From Flavobacteriales bacterium (GTDB taxonomy: Bacteria > Bacteroidota > Bacteroidia > UBA10329), in the NCBI GenBank assembly GCA_021741155.1, contig JAIOYP010000009.1:39792-103791 (forward strand): a stretch of DNA of 64,000 bases. Direction: 5' to 3'. A program made the translations under genes and the position numbers. Below the pieces are notes generated by a model. The model ran no database searches. It saw nothing but the letters and a program-made list of their open reading frames with translations, and was not told where the DNA came from. Below, one piece after another: positions 18,359-26,970 of the stretch (its first letter is position 1; every line of letters starts with the position of its first letter).

Positions 18359-18386
18359 TTGACCGCAATCGCATTTGGTATATTTG
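18359..18386 (+). promoter_or_regulatory. Promoter of the rocD operon
   Basis: TTG (18359-18361), 17 bases, then TATATTTG (18379-18386) matches the Bacteroidota -33/-7 promoter. The predicted start near 18390 leaves a 5' leader of about 130 nt before rocD. No terminator lies between it and rocD. Confidence 0.55.
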
Positions 18387-18520
18387 CAGCAAACAGTGAA
18401 GCCCACCGTTTAAATAGCTCAATTGAACTCAAATATTAGGTCGTCAGCGATTTTATTATTTCTGTTCAAAATTTAGAATAAGAGTGAAATAGAGTGATAA
18501 TTGAAAAAAGTAAACGCGAA

Positions 18521-19774
18521 ATGACAACAGAAGAATTGATAAAGGTTTCTGCCAAAGCGCAGCAAGTGATTGATGTAGAAGACCGCTACGGGGCGCACAA
18601 TTATCATCCGTTGCCAGTAGTGTTGGAGAAGGGAGAAGGCGTTTTTGTGTGGGATACGGACGGAAAGAAGTACTACGACTTCCTTTCGGCTTATTCAGCG
18701 GTGAACCAAGGACACTGCCATCCAAAAATTATTGGAGCCCTTACTGAGCAAGCACAAAAGCTAACCCTTACCAGTCGCGCATTCTATAATGATGTATTGG
18801 GAGAGTATGAGAAGTATGTAACCGAGTATTTTGGTTTCGACAAACTTCTTCCGATGAACACGGGAGCAGAAGCTGTAGAAACGGCTTTGAAAATGTGCCG
18901 AAAGTGGGCGTATGAGAAGAAGGGTTTAGCTACTGATAAGGCGAAGATTCTTGTTTGCGAAGGCAATTTCCATGGAAGAACAACAACGATTGTTTCTTTC
19001 TCAAACGACTCAGATGCGCGCAAGAACTTTGGGCCATATACACCCGGTTTTGAGGCGGTTCCTTACAATGATGCAGCTGCTTTGGAGAAAGCACTGCAAG
19101 ACCCAAATGTTGCTGGTTTCCTTGTAGAACCAATACAAGGGGAAGCAGGAGTGAATGTGCCCGATGAAGGCTATTTGACGAAGGTTCGGGCGTTGTGCTC
19201 CGAGTACAACGTTCTGATGATTGCCGATGAAATTCAGACAGGAATTGCCCGAACAGGAAAGCTCCTCGCCATCGACCACGAGAACATCAAACCAGATATT
19301 TTGATTCTAGGAAAAGCACTTTCTGGTGGCGTATTGCCTGTATCTGCGGCACTTGCAGATGACGAAGTGATGATGTGCATCCGTCCGGGAGAGCACGGAT
19401 CAACCTTTGGTGGAAACCCGTTGGCTTGTAAAGTGGCGATAGCAGCTTTGGAAGTGGTAAAGGATGAAAAGCTGGCGGAGAATGCGCAGCGATTAGGCGA
19501 GATTTTCCGTGCTGAGTTGACTGCATTTGCCAAAACCAATTCGTTGGTGAAGCTCGTTCGCGGGAAAGGATTGCTGAATGCCATCATTGTAAACGACTCC
19601 CCTGAAAGCAAAACCGCTTGGAACATCTGTTTGACGTTGGCTAGCAAAGGACTTCTGGCTAAGCCAACTCATGGCAACATCATTCGTTTTGCCCCTCCGT
19701 TGGTAATGACAGAAGTACAATTGCGCGACTGCATCCAAATTATTAAGGACACGCTAACCGAATTTGCCGCGTGA
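18521..19774 (+). CDS. rocD: Ornithine aminotransferase
   Basis: 417 residues from ATG 18521 (a GTG at 18494 would add 9 residues). Fold-type I class III aminotransferase: '[20 protein letters not shown]', '[13 protein letters not shown]' (about 112-124), '[14 protein letters not shown]', '[15 protein letters not shown]', '[16 protein letters not shown]' and the PLP lysine about Lys265 in '[16 protein letters not shown]'. The motif set is that of ornithine-oxo-acid transaminase, which makes glutamate-5-semialdehyde from ornithine. Its stop overlaps the GTG start of the next gene by 4 bases, starting a chain of three coupled genes. Confidence 0.95.
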   Translation: MTTEELIKVSAKAQQVIDVEDRYGAHNYHPLPVVLEKGEGVFVWDTDGKKYYDFLSAYSAVNQGHCHPKIIGALTEQAQKLTLTSRAFYNDVLGEYEKYVTEYFGFDKLLPMNTGAEAVETALKMCRKWAYEKKGLATDKAKILVCEGNFHGRTTTIVSFSNDSDARKNFGPYTPGFEAVPYNDAAALEKALQDPNVAGFLVEPIQGEAGVNVPDEGYLTKVRALCSEYNVLMIADEIQTGIARTGKLLAIDHENIKPDILILGKALSGGVLPVSAALADDEVMMCIRPGEHGSTFGGNPLACKVAIAALEVVKDEKLAENAQRLGEIFRAELTAFAKTNSLVKLVRGKGLLNAIIVNDSPESKTAWNICLTLASKGLLAKPTHGNIIRFAPPLVMTEVQLRDCIQIIKDTLTEFAA

Positions 19775-20232
19775 GTCCATTCACTCCAAAACGGTTTGTG
19801 TTGCAGCTGATGTTTCTGCTGCTTCTGCTGGCAACGAATTCGTTTGCGCAGCAAGACAATTCATATAAAGGAGACGACCTCCATTATTTGGGTTATGTGC
19901 TTTTAACTGGAGACACTTCCGCTTGGGCAAACGTGAAGAATGATGACATCTATTACCTGTCGAAGAGTCTCTTTATGAAAAATCAGGCGAAGTTGAAGTT
20001 CATTAAGAATGATGACCTGTACTTTTTCGGTTTGGCGCTTATTACAGGTAAGAAAGAAGAGTTGGATAAGATTGTGAAAGACGATTATTACTACTTGGCA
20101 TCAGCCATTTTTGATAAGAAAGAGAGTTCGCTGGAGAACATCAAAACGGATGACCTCTACTACCTTGGCAAGGGACTTCTGAGCAAGGACATGAACTATT
20201 TTGATCAAATCTCAACCGAGAAGGCCGAATGA
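19771..20232 (+). CDS. Secreted protein with five DD-(L/I/Y)-Y repeats
   Basis: 153 residues from GTG 19771, overlapping the rocD stop by 4 bases. '[27 protein letters not shown]' is a signal peptide. The rest is five tandem repeats of 23-24 residues with the consensus k-x-D-D-L-Y-Y-L-g-x-a-L-l-(10-11 variable)-[61 protein letters not shown]. The pattern suggests paired helices of a small solenoid. I do not recognise the family. It is coupled at both ends (next ATG overlaps its stop by 4 bases), so its expression is tied to ornithine metabolism and the FMN reductase. Confidence 0.8.
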   Translation: MSPFTPKRFVLQLMFLLLLLATNSFAQQDNSYKGDDLHYLGYVLLTGDTSAWANVKNDDIYYLSKSLFMKNQAKLKFIKNDDLYFFGLALITGKKEELDKIVKDDYYYLASAIFDKKESSLENIKTDDLYYLGKGLLSKDMNYFDQISTEKAE

Positions 20233-20750
20233 TCAGCATTATCTGTACCACTGATCGAACCGACAGCAACTCCATGAAGTTGTCTCAGGTGTATGAACAG
20301 AAACTGCTCGAAATGGGCGAGTCCTGCCAGATACTAGACTTGCAAACCGTTCCTGCCCAATGGATACAAGACAGCGCCTACGGAACCAACCTTCCCGAAT
20401 TTGATGTAGTAGTGGAGAAGTACATTCGCTCCGTTTCCAAGTTCATTTTTGTAACGCCAGAGTACAACGGCAGCTTTCCTGGATACGTCAAATTCTTTAT
20501 GGATGCCTGCGATTATGGCGATTTCGCGCATAAGAAAGTAGCGTTGGTTGGCCTAGCTTCTGGACGTTCAGGTAACGTTCGTGGCTTAGACCACCTTACA
20601 GGTATCTTCCATTACCTCGATACAGATGTGTACAAGAAGAAGGTTTATCTATCGCAGGTGCATCTTCTTTTGCCAAAAGATGGAATGCTTACAGATGTAA
20701 ACTGTCTAAAGGAAATTGAGAATCAATTGAAAGGGTTTATTGAGTTTTAG
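20229..20750 (+). CDS. NAD(P)H-dependent FMN reductase
   Basis: 173 residues of the flavodoxin-like FMN_red family. The N-terminus '[22 protein letters not shown]' contains the phosphate-binding loop (T-D-R-T-D-S-N-S in place of G-S-x-R-x-x-S) and 'FVTPEYNGSFPGYVKFFMDAC' is the family-typical flavin and dimer motif. Such enzymes reduce FMN, quinones or chromate with NAD(P)H. The first base of its ATG follows the preceding gene's frame with a 4-base overlap, so it is the third gene of the rocD operon. Confidence 0.88.
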   Translation: MISIICTTDRTDSNSMKLSQVYEQKLLEMGESCQILDLQTVPAQWIQDSAYGTNLPEFDVVVEKYIRSVSKFIFVTPEYNGSFPGYVKFFMDACDYGDFAHKKVALVGLASGRSGNVRGLDHLTGIFHYLDTDVYKKKVYLSQVHLLLPKDGMLTDVNCLKEIENQLKGFIEF

Positions 20751-20820
20751 CGACCAGCCACCAGTCACCAGCAACTAGCAACCAATAACTTCATCAACTC
20801 TATCAACCAATCAACTAACA
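20751..20820. repeat. Low-complexity CCA/CAAC string
   Basis: Between the FMN reductase and DoxX genes lies a string of near-repeats, first CCAGCCACCAGTCACCAGCA and then ATCAACTCTATCAACCAATC, with few G. The reverse complement of the second half resembles the string at 57362-57410 (AGTTGATAAAGAGATAAAG). It looks like the Bacteroidota intergenic low-complexity class, not a gene. Confidence 0.6.
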
Positions 20821-20870
20821 TGCTAGCCTGCCTCATCACCAACTGCTCATTCATCTCCAACTTACAAGGA

Positions 20871-21251
20871 ATGTGGCTTATTCAGGCATTTGTGTCTGTC
20901 TTTTTGGCCATTCTTTTTCTTCAGTCTGGATTGGATAAGGTAATTGATTGGAAAGGAAACCTAGAATGGTTAACGGGGCATTTCTCTAAATCATTCCTTT
21001 CTGGAATGGTACCTATGCTGTTGGGAACATTGACCTTGGTAGAACTTGCCGCAGGTGCTGTTTCCGCATTGGGAGTGGTGGAGGTAGTGCTTTACAGAAC
21101 CTTCTGCCTTTCGTTTGCAGGAACTGTTCTTTCTGCCTTAGCACTGGTTATGCTTTTCTTCGGACAGCGCATGGCAAAGGATTATGCGGGCGCTGGTGGC
21201 CTAGTGCCTTACTTTATTCTTGTGGTGATTGATCTTTACTTTTTGGGGTAG
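20871..21251 (+). CDS. DoxX-like membrane protein
   Basis: 126 residues with four hydrophobic segments: MWLIQAFVSVFLAILFLQ, then after 'SGLDKVIDWKGNLEWLTGHF' the segments MVPMLLGTLTLVELAAGAVS, FCLSFAGTVLSALALVMLFF and GLVPYFILVVIDLYFL. The N-terminal 'F-x-S-G-x-D-K' and the size fit the DoxX/DoxD-like family, inner-membrane proteins linked to quinone or thiol redox. An ATG at 20820 would add 17 residues encoded by the low-complexity string, so I prefer 20871. It may be cotranscribed with the rocD operon 120 bases upstream. Confidence 0.75.
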   Translation: MWLIQAFVSVFLAILFLQSGLDKVIDWKGNLEWLTGHFSKSFLSGMVPMLLGTLTLVELAAGAVSALGVVEVVLYRTFCLSFAGTVLSALALVMLFFGQRMAKDYAGAGGLVPYFILVVIDLYFLG

Positions 21252-21466
21252 ACTAAGAGTTGTTTTAGCCAAGTAGCCTGGCCCAGACAGAGATTTCACG
21301 TAACTTAGTTGCAACTAATCTGTTCAGATTTGGCATGAAAAGAGTTATCGGCTAGAGACTTTTTTGTCTTCAGGGGAAGGCTGAATGTCTTCCAGACCAA
21401 TTTTTCTTATCCGAAATTTTTCACATTTTCGACCGAAAAAAGTGCGATTGCAAGTGCACCCTACAT

Positions 21467-22147
21467 TTACAAATAGTTCATCACCGAAAGTGCGAATATC
21501 CCTGCGGTTTCTGTTCGTAAACGGCTCTTACCTAAATCTATTTGAGTGGCACCGCTTTTCAATGCTGCTTCAATCTCTTCCAACGTGAAATCACCTTCAG
21601 GGCCAATCATAATCCACGAATCGGTTTGAAGCTGATTTGTGAGGCCAACTTTCTGTCCATCGCGACAATGAGCTAAAAGCAAAGGAGTTTCTGCGTTTTG
21701 CACAAAAGTTTCGATAGGTGTGAGCTCATGCAATTTCGGAAGCCAATTCCGCTGACTTTGCTTCATAGCAGCCAGCAGTATTTTCTCGCAGCGATCTAAT
21801 TTAAGAACACGCCTTTCTGAATTTGAGCATAAAATCGGACATATTTCGCTCACTCCAATCTCAACAGCTTTCTCCAGAAACCATTCAAAACGGTCGGTGC
21901 TTTTTGTAGGCGCAATGGCAATTTTCGGCAGAATGGACGCTTCTTCAGTCGACTTCTCAAGGATTCGGAATGAACAAGAACGCTTGGATATTTCTGTGAT
22001 TTCAGCTTTTGCTGAAATTCCTTTGCCGTCAATTACACCTATTGTGTCGCCCATATTCAATCGCAACACTCGAACCGCATGGCGCGTTTCCTCCTCGCCA
22101 AGCTCAAGCAAGCCATCCTGAAGTTGGGGTTGGTAGAAAATATGCAT
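21467..22147 (-). CDS. rsmE: 16S rRNA (uracil-1498-N3)-methyltransferase
   Basis: 226 residues. N-terminal PUA-like domain ('MHIFYQPQLQDGLLELGEEETRHAVRVLR') is followed by a SPOUT (trefoil-knot) methyltransferase domain with 'AIAPTKSTDRFEWFLEKAVEIGVSEICPI' and the knot 'WIMIGPEGDFTLEEIEAALKSGATQIDLGKSRLRTETAGIFALSVM'. This is the RsmE signature; the enzyme uses S-adenosylmethionine to methylate N3 of U1498 in helix 44 of 16S rRNA. The gene is alone, leftward, and diverges from the nucleotidyltransferase gene. Confidence 0.95.
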   Translation of the reverse strand: MHIFYQPQLQDGLLELGEEETRHAVRVLRLNMGDTIGVIDGKGISAKAEITEISKRSCSFRILEKSTEEASILPKIAIAPTKSTDRFEWFLEKAVEIGVSEICPILCSNSERRVLKLDRCEKILLAAMKQSQRNWLPKLHELTPIETFVQNAETPLLLAHCRDGQKVGLTNQLQTDSWIMIGPEGDFTLEEIEAALKSGATQIDLGKSRLRTETAGIFALSVMNYL

Positions 22148-22256
22148 GCCGCGAATTTACGATTGTGAGATTCACAAAACCTCGTTTGAAACTAGTCTGT
22201 GTTCATTTCGTGGCGCGCAAACGGCTTTCTATATTCGCGGCTCAAACAAAAGAGAA

Positions 22257-23153
22257 ATGAAACCGACACTACTGATACTTGCTGCTGGAATGGGAAGCCG
22301 ATATGGCGGACTCAAGCAGATTGACCCACTTGGTCCGAATGGCGAAACCATCATTGAATATTCAATTTACGATGCAATCCAAGCTGGATTTGGGAAAGTG
22401 GTGTTCGTAATTCGCGAATCGTTTGCTGATGATTTCAAAGAACGGTTCACTGGAAAATTTGAGGATAAAATTGAAATCGCCTACGCGTATCAAGATGTGA
22501 ATACGCCTGTTGAAGGAATCAAGAATCTTCCGCAACGCGAAAAACCTTGGGGAACCATGCACGCGGTTTTGGTGGCGCATGATGTAATCAACGAGCCATT
22601 TGCTGTTATCAATGCAGACGATTTTTATGGCGCGGATGGATTTCATCAGATTGCTGATTTCCTCAAGAACAAGTGTTCTGAGGATACCTATACAATGGTT
22701 GGCTACGTGTTAAAGAACACATTGAGCGAGCACGGACAAGTAAGCAGAGGAGTTTGCGTAGCAGATTCAAGCAACAACTTGGCAAAGATTGACGAGCGCA
22801 CCAAGATTCATTGGGAAGGGGAAAAAGTGATTTATCATGATGGAGATGCTTCTTTTGAAGTACCAACTGATTCAGTCGTTTCCATGAATTTCTGGGGATT
22901 CCACCCAAATATTTTTGAGGTGAGCAGAAAGATGTTCGTTGATTTTGTGCGAGAAAATCAAGATAATCCAAAGGCGGAATTCTTTATTCCATTGGTTGCT
23001 GATAATTTGATTGCTGCCAAGGCTGCCTCTTTTCCAGTTCTTACATCTAACGATAGATGGTATGGAGTAACATATCAGGAAGATCGCCAAAGCGTGGTTG
23101 ATGCGTTTAAGAAAATGGTGGACGAAGGGAAATATCCAAGTCCTCTCTGGTAA
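22257..23153 (+). CDS. Sugar-nucleotide-type nucleotidyltransferase
   Basis: 298 residues from ATG 22257; the frame is open upstream to 22146, but the family start is 'MKPTLLILAAGMGSRYGGLKQ', with the G-x-G-x-R nucleotide-binding loop and Lys. 'NADDFYGADGFHQIADFL' supplies the metal-binding Asp, and 'SMNFWGFHPNIFEV' and 'EFFIPLVADNLI' follow as in a conserved subgroup of NTP_transferase proteins. It is expected to make an NDP-sugar or similar activated compound; the substrate is not assignable. A perfect hairpin follows the stop. Confidence 0.85.
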   Translation: MKPTLLILAAGMGSRYGGLKQIDPLGPNGETIIEYSIYDAIQAGFGKVVFVIRESFADDFKERFTGKFEDKIEIAYAYQDVNTPVEGIKNLPQREKPWGTMHAVLVAHDVINEPFAVINADDFYGADGFHQIADFLKNKCSEDTYTMVGYVLKNTLSEHGQVSRGVCVADSSNNLAKIDERTKIHWEGEKVIYHDGDASFEVPTDSVVSMNFWGFHPNIFEVSRKMFVDFVRENQDNPKAEFFIPLVADNLIAAKAASFPVLTSNDRWYGVTYQEDRQSVVDAFKKMVDEGKYPSPLW

Positions 23154-23174
23154 TACACCTTATATATAGGATAT

Positions 23175-23215
23175 ATGAAACCCGTCTCAAGCATTTTGCT
23201 TGAGACGGGTTTCAT
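23175..23215. terminator. Bidirectional terminator, 18-bp perfect stem
   Basis: Arms 23175-23192 (ATGAAACCCGTCTCAAGC) and 23198-23215 pair perfectly around a 5-nt loop. GTTTTT follows on the plus strand, and an A/T-rich stretch follows on the minus side. It sits between two convergent genes and should stop transcription from both. Confidence 0.9.
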
Positions 23216-23219
23216 GTTT

Positions 23220-24518
23220 TTACGAACCGCCCAATTTCTGCAGGTTCTGGAGGTCATTTTCTATCGAAAGAATCAACAGGCAAGTTGCTGTGCAAAACAC
23301 GGGACTTGTAATGCAATGATGTCCGTTCCAACTTCCATCCTGATTCTGAATTTTTACCATTTTGCCCGAAATATCATCGTACCAGTTTCTCCACGAATTG
23401 TCTTTGGCAATCACCAATCCTTCGCCCGTTTGTAGGAAACTGATGAATTCCTCACCGCCATTGTTGCCAAATCCGCTCATTACATCTTCTCTTTGAGCAG
23501 TGCGCTTTGCGCTTTCGTAAACTTTGTAAGAAGTCTGGGCTTTGATTGCCTCGTTTTCGGCAAAACCAGCCTTACGAAGATTATCTGCCGAAACATCTTC
23601 AGCATCTTTTATCAAACCTTGCTTCTGCGCCAATTGCATGCGTTCGGTTACTTGGCGTGCATCTTTTGCTGCCGATCTTGCAGAACCTGAAACCGAATAA
23701 AGCACCACGCCAGCCCCTCTGTCTGTATTCACATTTCCGGTTTCCGCATCAAAATTGCCAGTTTGATATTCCTTGGCTTTGGATAGTTTATCGGTATCGA
23801 CCTTGGCTCCCGCATATTCGGCAGATTCCAGCGCATTGGTTGCTAGTGAGGATTGCAAAACCCCAGCCCAACCTGCTCCTTTTGTGCTGCCATCAGCCAT
23901 CTGCCCTTCCTGAATTTTGACCACACAAACATTCAAAGCTTCATTAATTCGCTTTCTCATTGGGTCGTTTTTCGGAAGTTTCTCTAGAAGATTGGTGAGA
24001 AATTGCGAAGCAAGCACCACATCGATATTTTGCCCCAATTTACTTTGAATCTGAGTTCCAGTAAGATTGGTAATGTTTAGCGAGTTTGGATTGGAATTCT
24101 CCACTTCCTTTAATAGATATTCTACCGCTTTTTTTAGCTGGTTAGCATATGTTCCAGATTCCAATGTATTTCCATTTCGGAGCAAAGCCATGCCAACCAT
24201 AGAAGTAGTTGCAGGATCGGCTTGCACTGCATGAGGGTCCATTTCCATTTGGCGGTGGTGACTTCCAGCGCCCCAGCCGCCATTTTTTTGTTGGGCTTCG
24301 GCCATCCATCCCAATGCATGGTCAATTGATGCAACAACTTTGTCTGGAGTTTTGAATTGAGCGTAATTCTCGGTGGTCTCAATACCCATCATCGAATTAA
24401 AGACACACCCCTTTTCTCGCTCCACTTGTCTCGATTGGAAAAGCTCTGGGAAAGTGGAATAAAGTGTGATGAAAATGAGGATTGAAACAGAACTGATAAT
24501 GACTGCAAGCGTTTTCAT
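23220..24518 (-). CDS. Membrane-anchored alpha-alpha-toroid (prenyltransferase/cyclase-like) protein
   Basis: 432 residues from ATG 24518. A single N-terminal signal-anchor 'MKTLAVIISSVSILIFITLYS' is followed by a helical domain with QW-like repeats: 'ALGWMAEAQQKNGGWGAG' near residue 60, 'TKGAGWAGVLQSSLATNALESA' near 200, and 'NWYDDISGKMVKIQNQDGSWNGHH' near 385, followed by 'CITSPVFCTATCLLILS'. These are the helix-hairpin units of terpenoid cyclase/prenyltransferase alpha-alpha toroids. The catalytic DxDD of squalene cyclases and a clear zinc site of prenyltransferases are not seen, so a binding role outside the membrane is likelier. It is a single gene ending beside the terminator. Confidence 0.7.
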   Translation of the reverse strand: MKTLAVIISSVSILIFITLYSTFPELFQSRQVEREKGCVFNSMMGIETTENYAQFKTPDKVVASIDHALGWMAEAQQKNGGWGAGSHHRQMEMDPHAVQADPATTSMVGMALLRNGNTLESGTYANQLKKAVEYLLKEVENSNPNSLNITNLTGTQIQSKLGQNIDVVLASQFLTNLLEKLPKNDPMRKRINEALNVCVVKIQEGQMADGSTKGAGWAGVLQSSLATNALESAEYAGAKVDTDKLSKAKEYQTGNFDAETGNVNTDRGAGVVLYSVSGSARSAAKDARQVTERMQLAQKQGLIKDAEDVSADNLRKAGFAENEAIKAQTSYKVYESAKRTAQREDVMSGFGNNGGEEFISFLQTGEGLVIAKDNSWRNWYDDISGKMVKIQNQDGSWNGHHCITSPVFCTATCLLILSIENDLQNLQKLGGS

Positions 24519-24705
24519 GATTATAGATTTTAGGTTAAACTTTCCTTTTGGATGCAGCGTTTTTTGGAATTCCATAACCCGATGAAAATCGAATGGAAAC
24601 ACGACAAGGCTGGCCGAGGGTATTTCGGCTTGACTTGTTCTCAGTTAAGAAAAGTTACGTGAAACTCTTATTCCTAAAGGAATAACGGTGTTAGAGCAAT
24701 CTGGG

Positions 24706-26583
24706 TTATTTTGACAAAATCACCTTGACGGTCTTGTCGGCAACCTTCAATAGATAGATTCCATTGGTCAAAAGGCTCACATCAACCCGATGTTTTGAAG
24801 AGTTCATTTTACCAGATAATACCAATTCGCCAAGTACTGACCGTATCTCATAATTTATTGAATGAAATCTACTGGTCTCAATTGTAAGGAATAAACTTGC
24901 TGGGTTTGGATAAGCCTTGAGATTTGCGCTAATTTCCTCTTCGATTCTTACAGATCTATCATAGATATAGAATTCATATTCGGCTCGCTGAGGATCCAAT
25001 ATGAAGGCATCAGCATTTTGAGCTCTTATGTAGTATTTGATGTCGGATTGGCTAGATTGAAAAGCAAGAGGGGCTGTATAAACCCCATCCCCTTCAACTT
25101 GATCGCCATTCGTTCCATCATCAAGCATTTGGAAAGACTTGAATTTCGAATTGTATGGGCTGATTGTAACCATCAATTCCACAGTTGAGGCATTTGAGAC
25201 CTCTGCAGTTACAAATGCAAAATCACCAACATGAAAAATATCACTACTGGTAATTGTTGGGGGTATTGCCATTATATCTGATAGACTGGACAGATAAATT
25301 TCTCTTGCAGTGATGGAAGATAAAATACCGGCAGTTGCAAACCCATTTGGAGTAACAAAAGGAGCATCAACGTTGGAGTAGTATTCTGAAGTTCCGAACA
25401 TCTGATTCTGGTCTGCAAAGGCAGCAGATACGGCCAGTGCCTGTAATTCATCGACCTTATTACCTATTGCCGTGGCATCCAAACTTTCTTGCATAACCGT
25501 TCTGATGTGGGCAGTGTATAGCTTTCGATAAAAGGGATTAGCCTCGTCAGAGGTTAACTGATGGCAAAGCGGTTTCCACCAACTGTTGTAACCGTTGTAG
25601 GGATTGTATTCATACATCTCGTCAATGTTTGGGTTGAAATTCAGCAGTGCTCCTACAAAGGTTTCGGTCAAGTCCCATGGAATCATTTGAAACAGGCCGT
25701 CCCGTGTCTGATACAAGTAATAATTGTGCTGATATAGACCATTGTAAGTATCAAGATTCAGCAGCACTGTATTCACCGCAAATGCCCAAAGAACGCGGTC
25801 TACGTTAAGAATTGAGTCTATTGGATACAGGGGCGAATTGATTGATTCTATCAGCTTCAACAACTCTGTCCAGCCATAATCTGATTTAATAGTATAATCC
25901 TCGTAGTAGAGCGTAGAATCTGCGCCCAACCATTCTAGATTGGATGTAACCAGTTCTTCCAACTCCACCTGTCCGTACTGAGCAATAGGGTCACATTTAA
26001 AAAGCACACCTTCATCCTCATCAAAATGCTGTTTTAAAAATTGCTTGTCAACCGATTGGGTGTTCACATAAAGTCCGAGATAGTTCCCTTCCAAATTCAC
26101 CTTCATGAAATTTGCTTGTCCAGAAGGAAGATACCTTCGGTAAATGTCGTATGCAACAATTTCCTTACAGAAGGTTGGGTCAAAAAGACTGTTGGCCAAC
26201 TTTATTTTTTTATGATTCATCAATCTTTGGCCAGACACAATATCATTTATATCCAAATTGAGAGGTAGCTTGGGGTTGTTGTTGTCGTTGGCAACAGAAA
26301 AGGTAGAATTGCCCTTATAGCGAATAGACACGCTGTCGAGAAACTCTCCGTTACTCAACGAAACGGTTGCTGGTAATCCGATTTCAGACTGTGTCTCCCA
26401 GCCCTCCACCAAAATCTGATGATAATTCGGCTCATAAAAATTTATGCTGATGGTACGAAGCGAATCATGGTCGAAGAGGCCTCCATTACCATCGTAAAGT
26501 TGCTGAGGGTCGTAAAGTACCTGGCCAAATAGTGTCTTTGATAGGGCAAGGCAAATTGTAAATAATCTCAGGAAATGATTCAT
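24706..26583 (-). CDS. CotH-kinase-family protein with T9SS sorting domain
   Basis: 625 residues from ATG 26583 (signal peptide 'MNHFLRLFTICLALSKTLFGQ'). The N-terminal two thirds match the CotH fold: 'PKLPLNLDINDIVSGQRLMNHKKIKLANS', 'YLGLYVNTQSVDKQFL', and 'VLLNLDTYNGLYQHNYYLYQTRDGLFQMIPWDLTETF' holding the N-x-D and W-D motifs that bind metal and ATP in CotH protein kinases. A beta-sandwich (about 440-540) and a C-terminal type A sorting domain ('YPNPASLFLTIETSRFHSIN...KVADKTVKVILSK') follow. It is exported by T9SS; kinase activity outside the cell is unproven. Single gene. Confidence 0.9.
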   Translation of the reverse strand: MNHFLRLFTICLALSKTLFGQVLYDPQQLYDGNGGLFDHDSLRTISINFYEPNYHQILVEGWETQSEIGLPATVSLSNGEFLDSVSIRYKGNSTFSVANDNNNPKLPLNLDINDIVSGQRLMNHKKIKLANSLFDPTFCKEIVAYDIYRRYLPSGQANFMKVNLEGNYLGLYVNTQSVDKQFLKQHFDEDEGVLFKCDPIAQYGQVELEELVTSNLEWLGADSTLYYEDYTIKSDYGWTELLKLIESINSPLYPIDSILNVDRVLWAFAVNTVLLNLDTYNGLYQHNYYLYQTRDGLFQMIPWDLTETFVGALLNFNPNIDEMYEYNPYNGYNSWWKPLCHQLTSDEANPFYRKLYTAHIRTVMQESLDATAIGNKVDELQALAVSAAFADQNQMFGTSEYYSNVDAPFVTPNGFATAGILSSITAREIYLSSLSDIMAIPPTITSSDIFHVGDFAFVTAEVSNASTVELMVTISPYNSKFKSFQMLDDGTNGDQVEGDGVYTAPLAFQSSQSDIKYYIRAQNADAFILDPQRAEYEFYIYDRSVRIEEEISANLKAYPNPASLFLTIETSRFHSINYEIRSVLGELVLSGKMNSSKHRVDVSLLTNGIYLLKVADKTVKVILSK

Positions 26584-26699
26584 AGACCGAAAAGTACGAA
26601 ATGCCAGCATAATCCTCTTACTATCCCGTAAAGAACACAGGGCAAACGCACTAAAAAAATGATGACCTGTCTTTACTAAAACACACTTTTATGGCCTTA

Positions 26700-26776
26700 G
26701 AACACACAGAATTCGCAGGATGGACACGGAAAATTTTTCTTTTTCTCTGTGAAAACCTCTGTGAGTTCTGTGTTTC
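26700..26776. repeat. Imperfect inverted repeat, CACAGA family
   Basis: GAACACACAGAATTCGCAG near 26700 and the reverse complement of GAGTTCTGTGTTTC (26763-26776) pair imperfectly, with CTCTGTGAAAACCTCTGTGAG between. It belongs with the copies at 54583-54669 and 59158-59235, which use the same CACAGA/TCTGTG words. The rest of the 387-base gap before the CPBP protease shows nothing clear. Confidence 0.6.
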
Positions 26777-26970
26777 TCCCGAACGATGGGGACAAGTTGT
26801 GGCTATCCCATGTTGTTACTCACGTTTGGAAGTGAATAATGTTCGTGTAAAAGTTTAATGCGTTTGCACTACTAAAGAACATCAGACAAGAAGAAACCTA
26901 TTGTTAACTTTTTAATAGTTTGAAGATAGGATTTGTTCCATTCATAGATCATATCAATAGCTTTGAAGTC

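Noticed and set aside
20820..20870. Upstream ATG for the DoxX-like protein.
   Set aside because: The 17 added residues (MLACLITNCSFISNLQG) come from the low-complexity string and are not hydrophobic in the way DoxX N-termini are.
21305..21318. TTAGTTGCAACTAA palindrome as a second BlaI operator.
   Set aside because: The arms are in the opposite order to those at 2738-2773, there is only one copy, and the place is at the 3' ends of genes.
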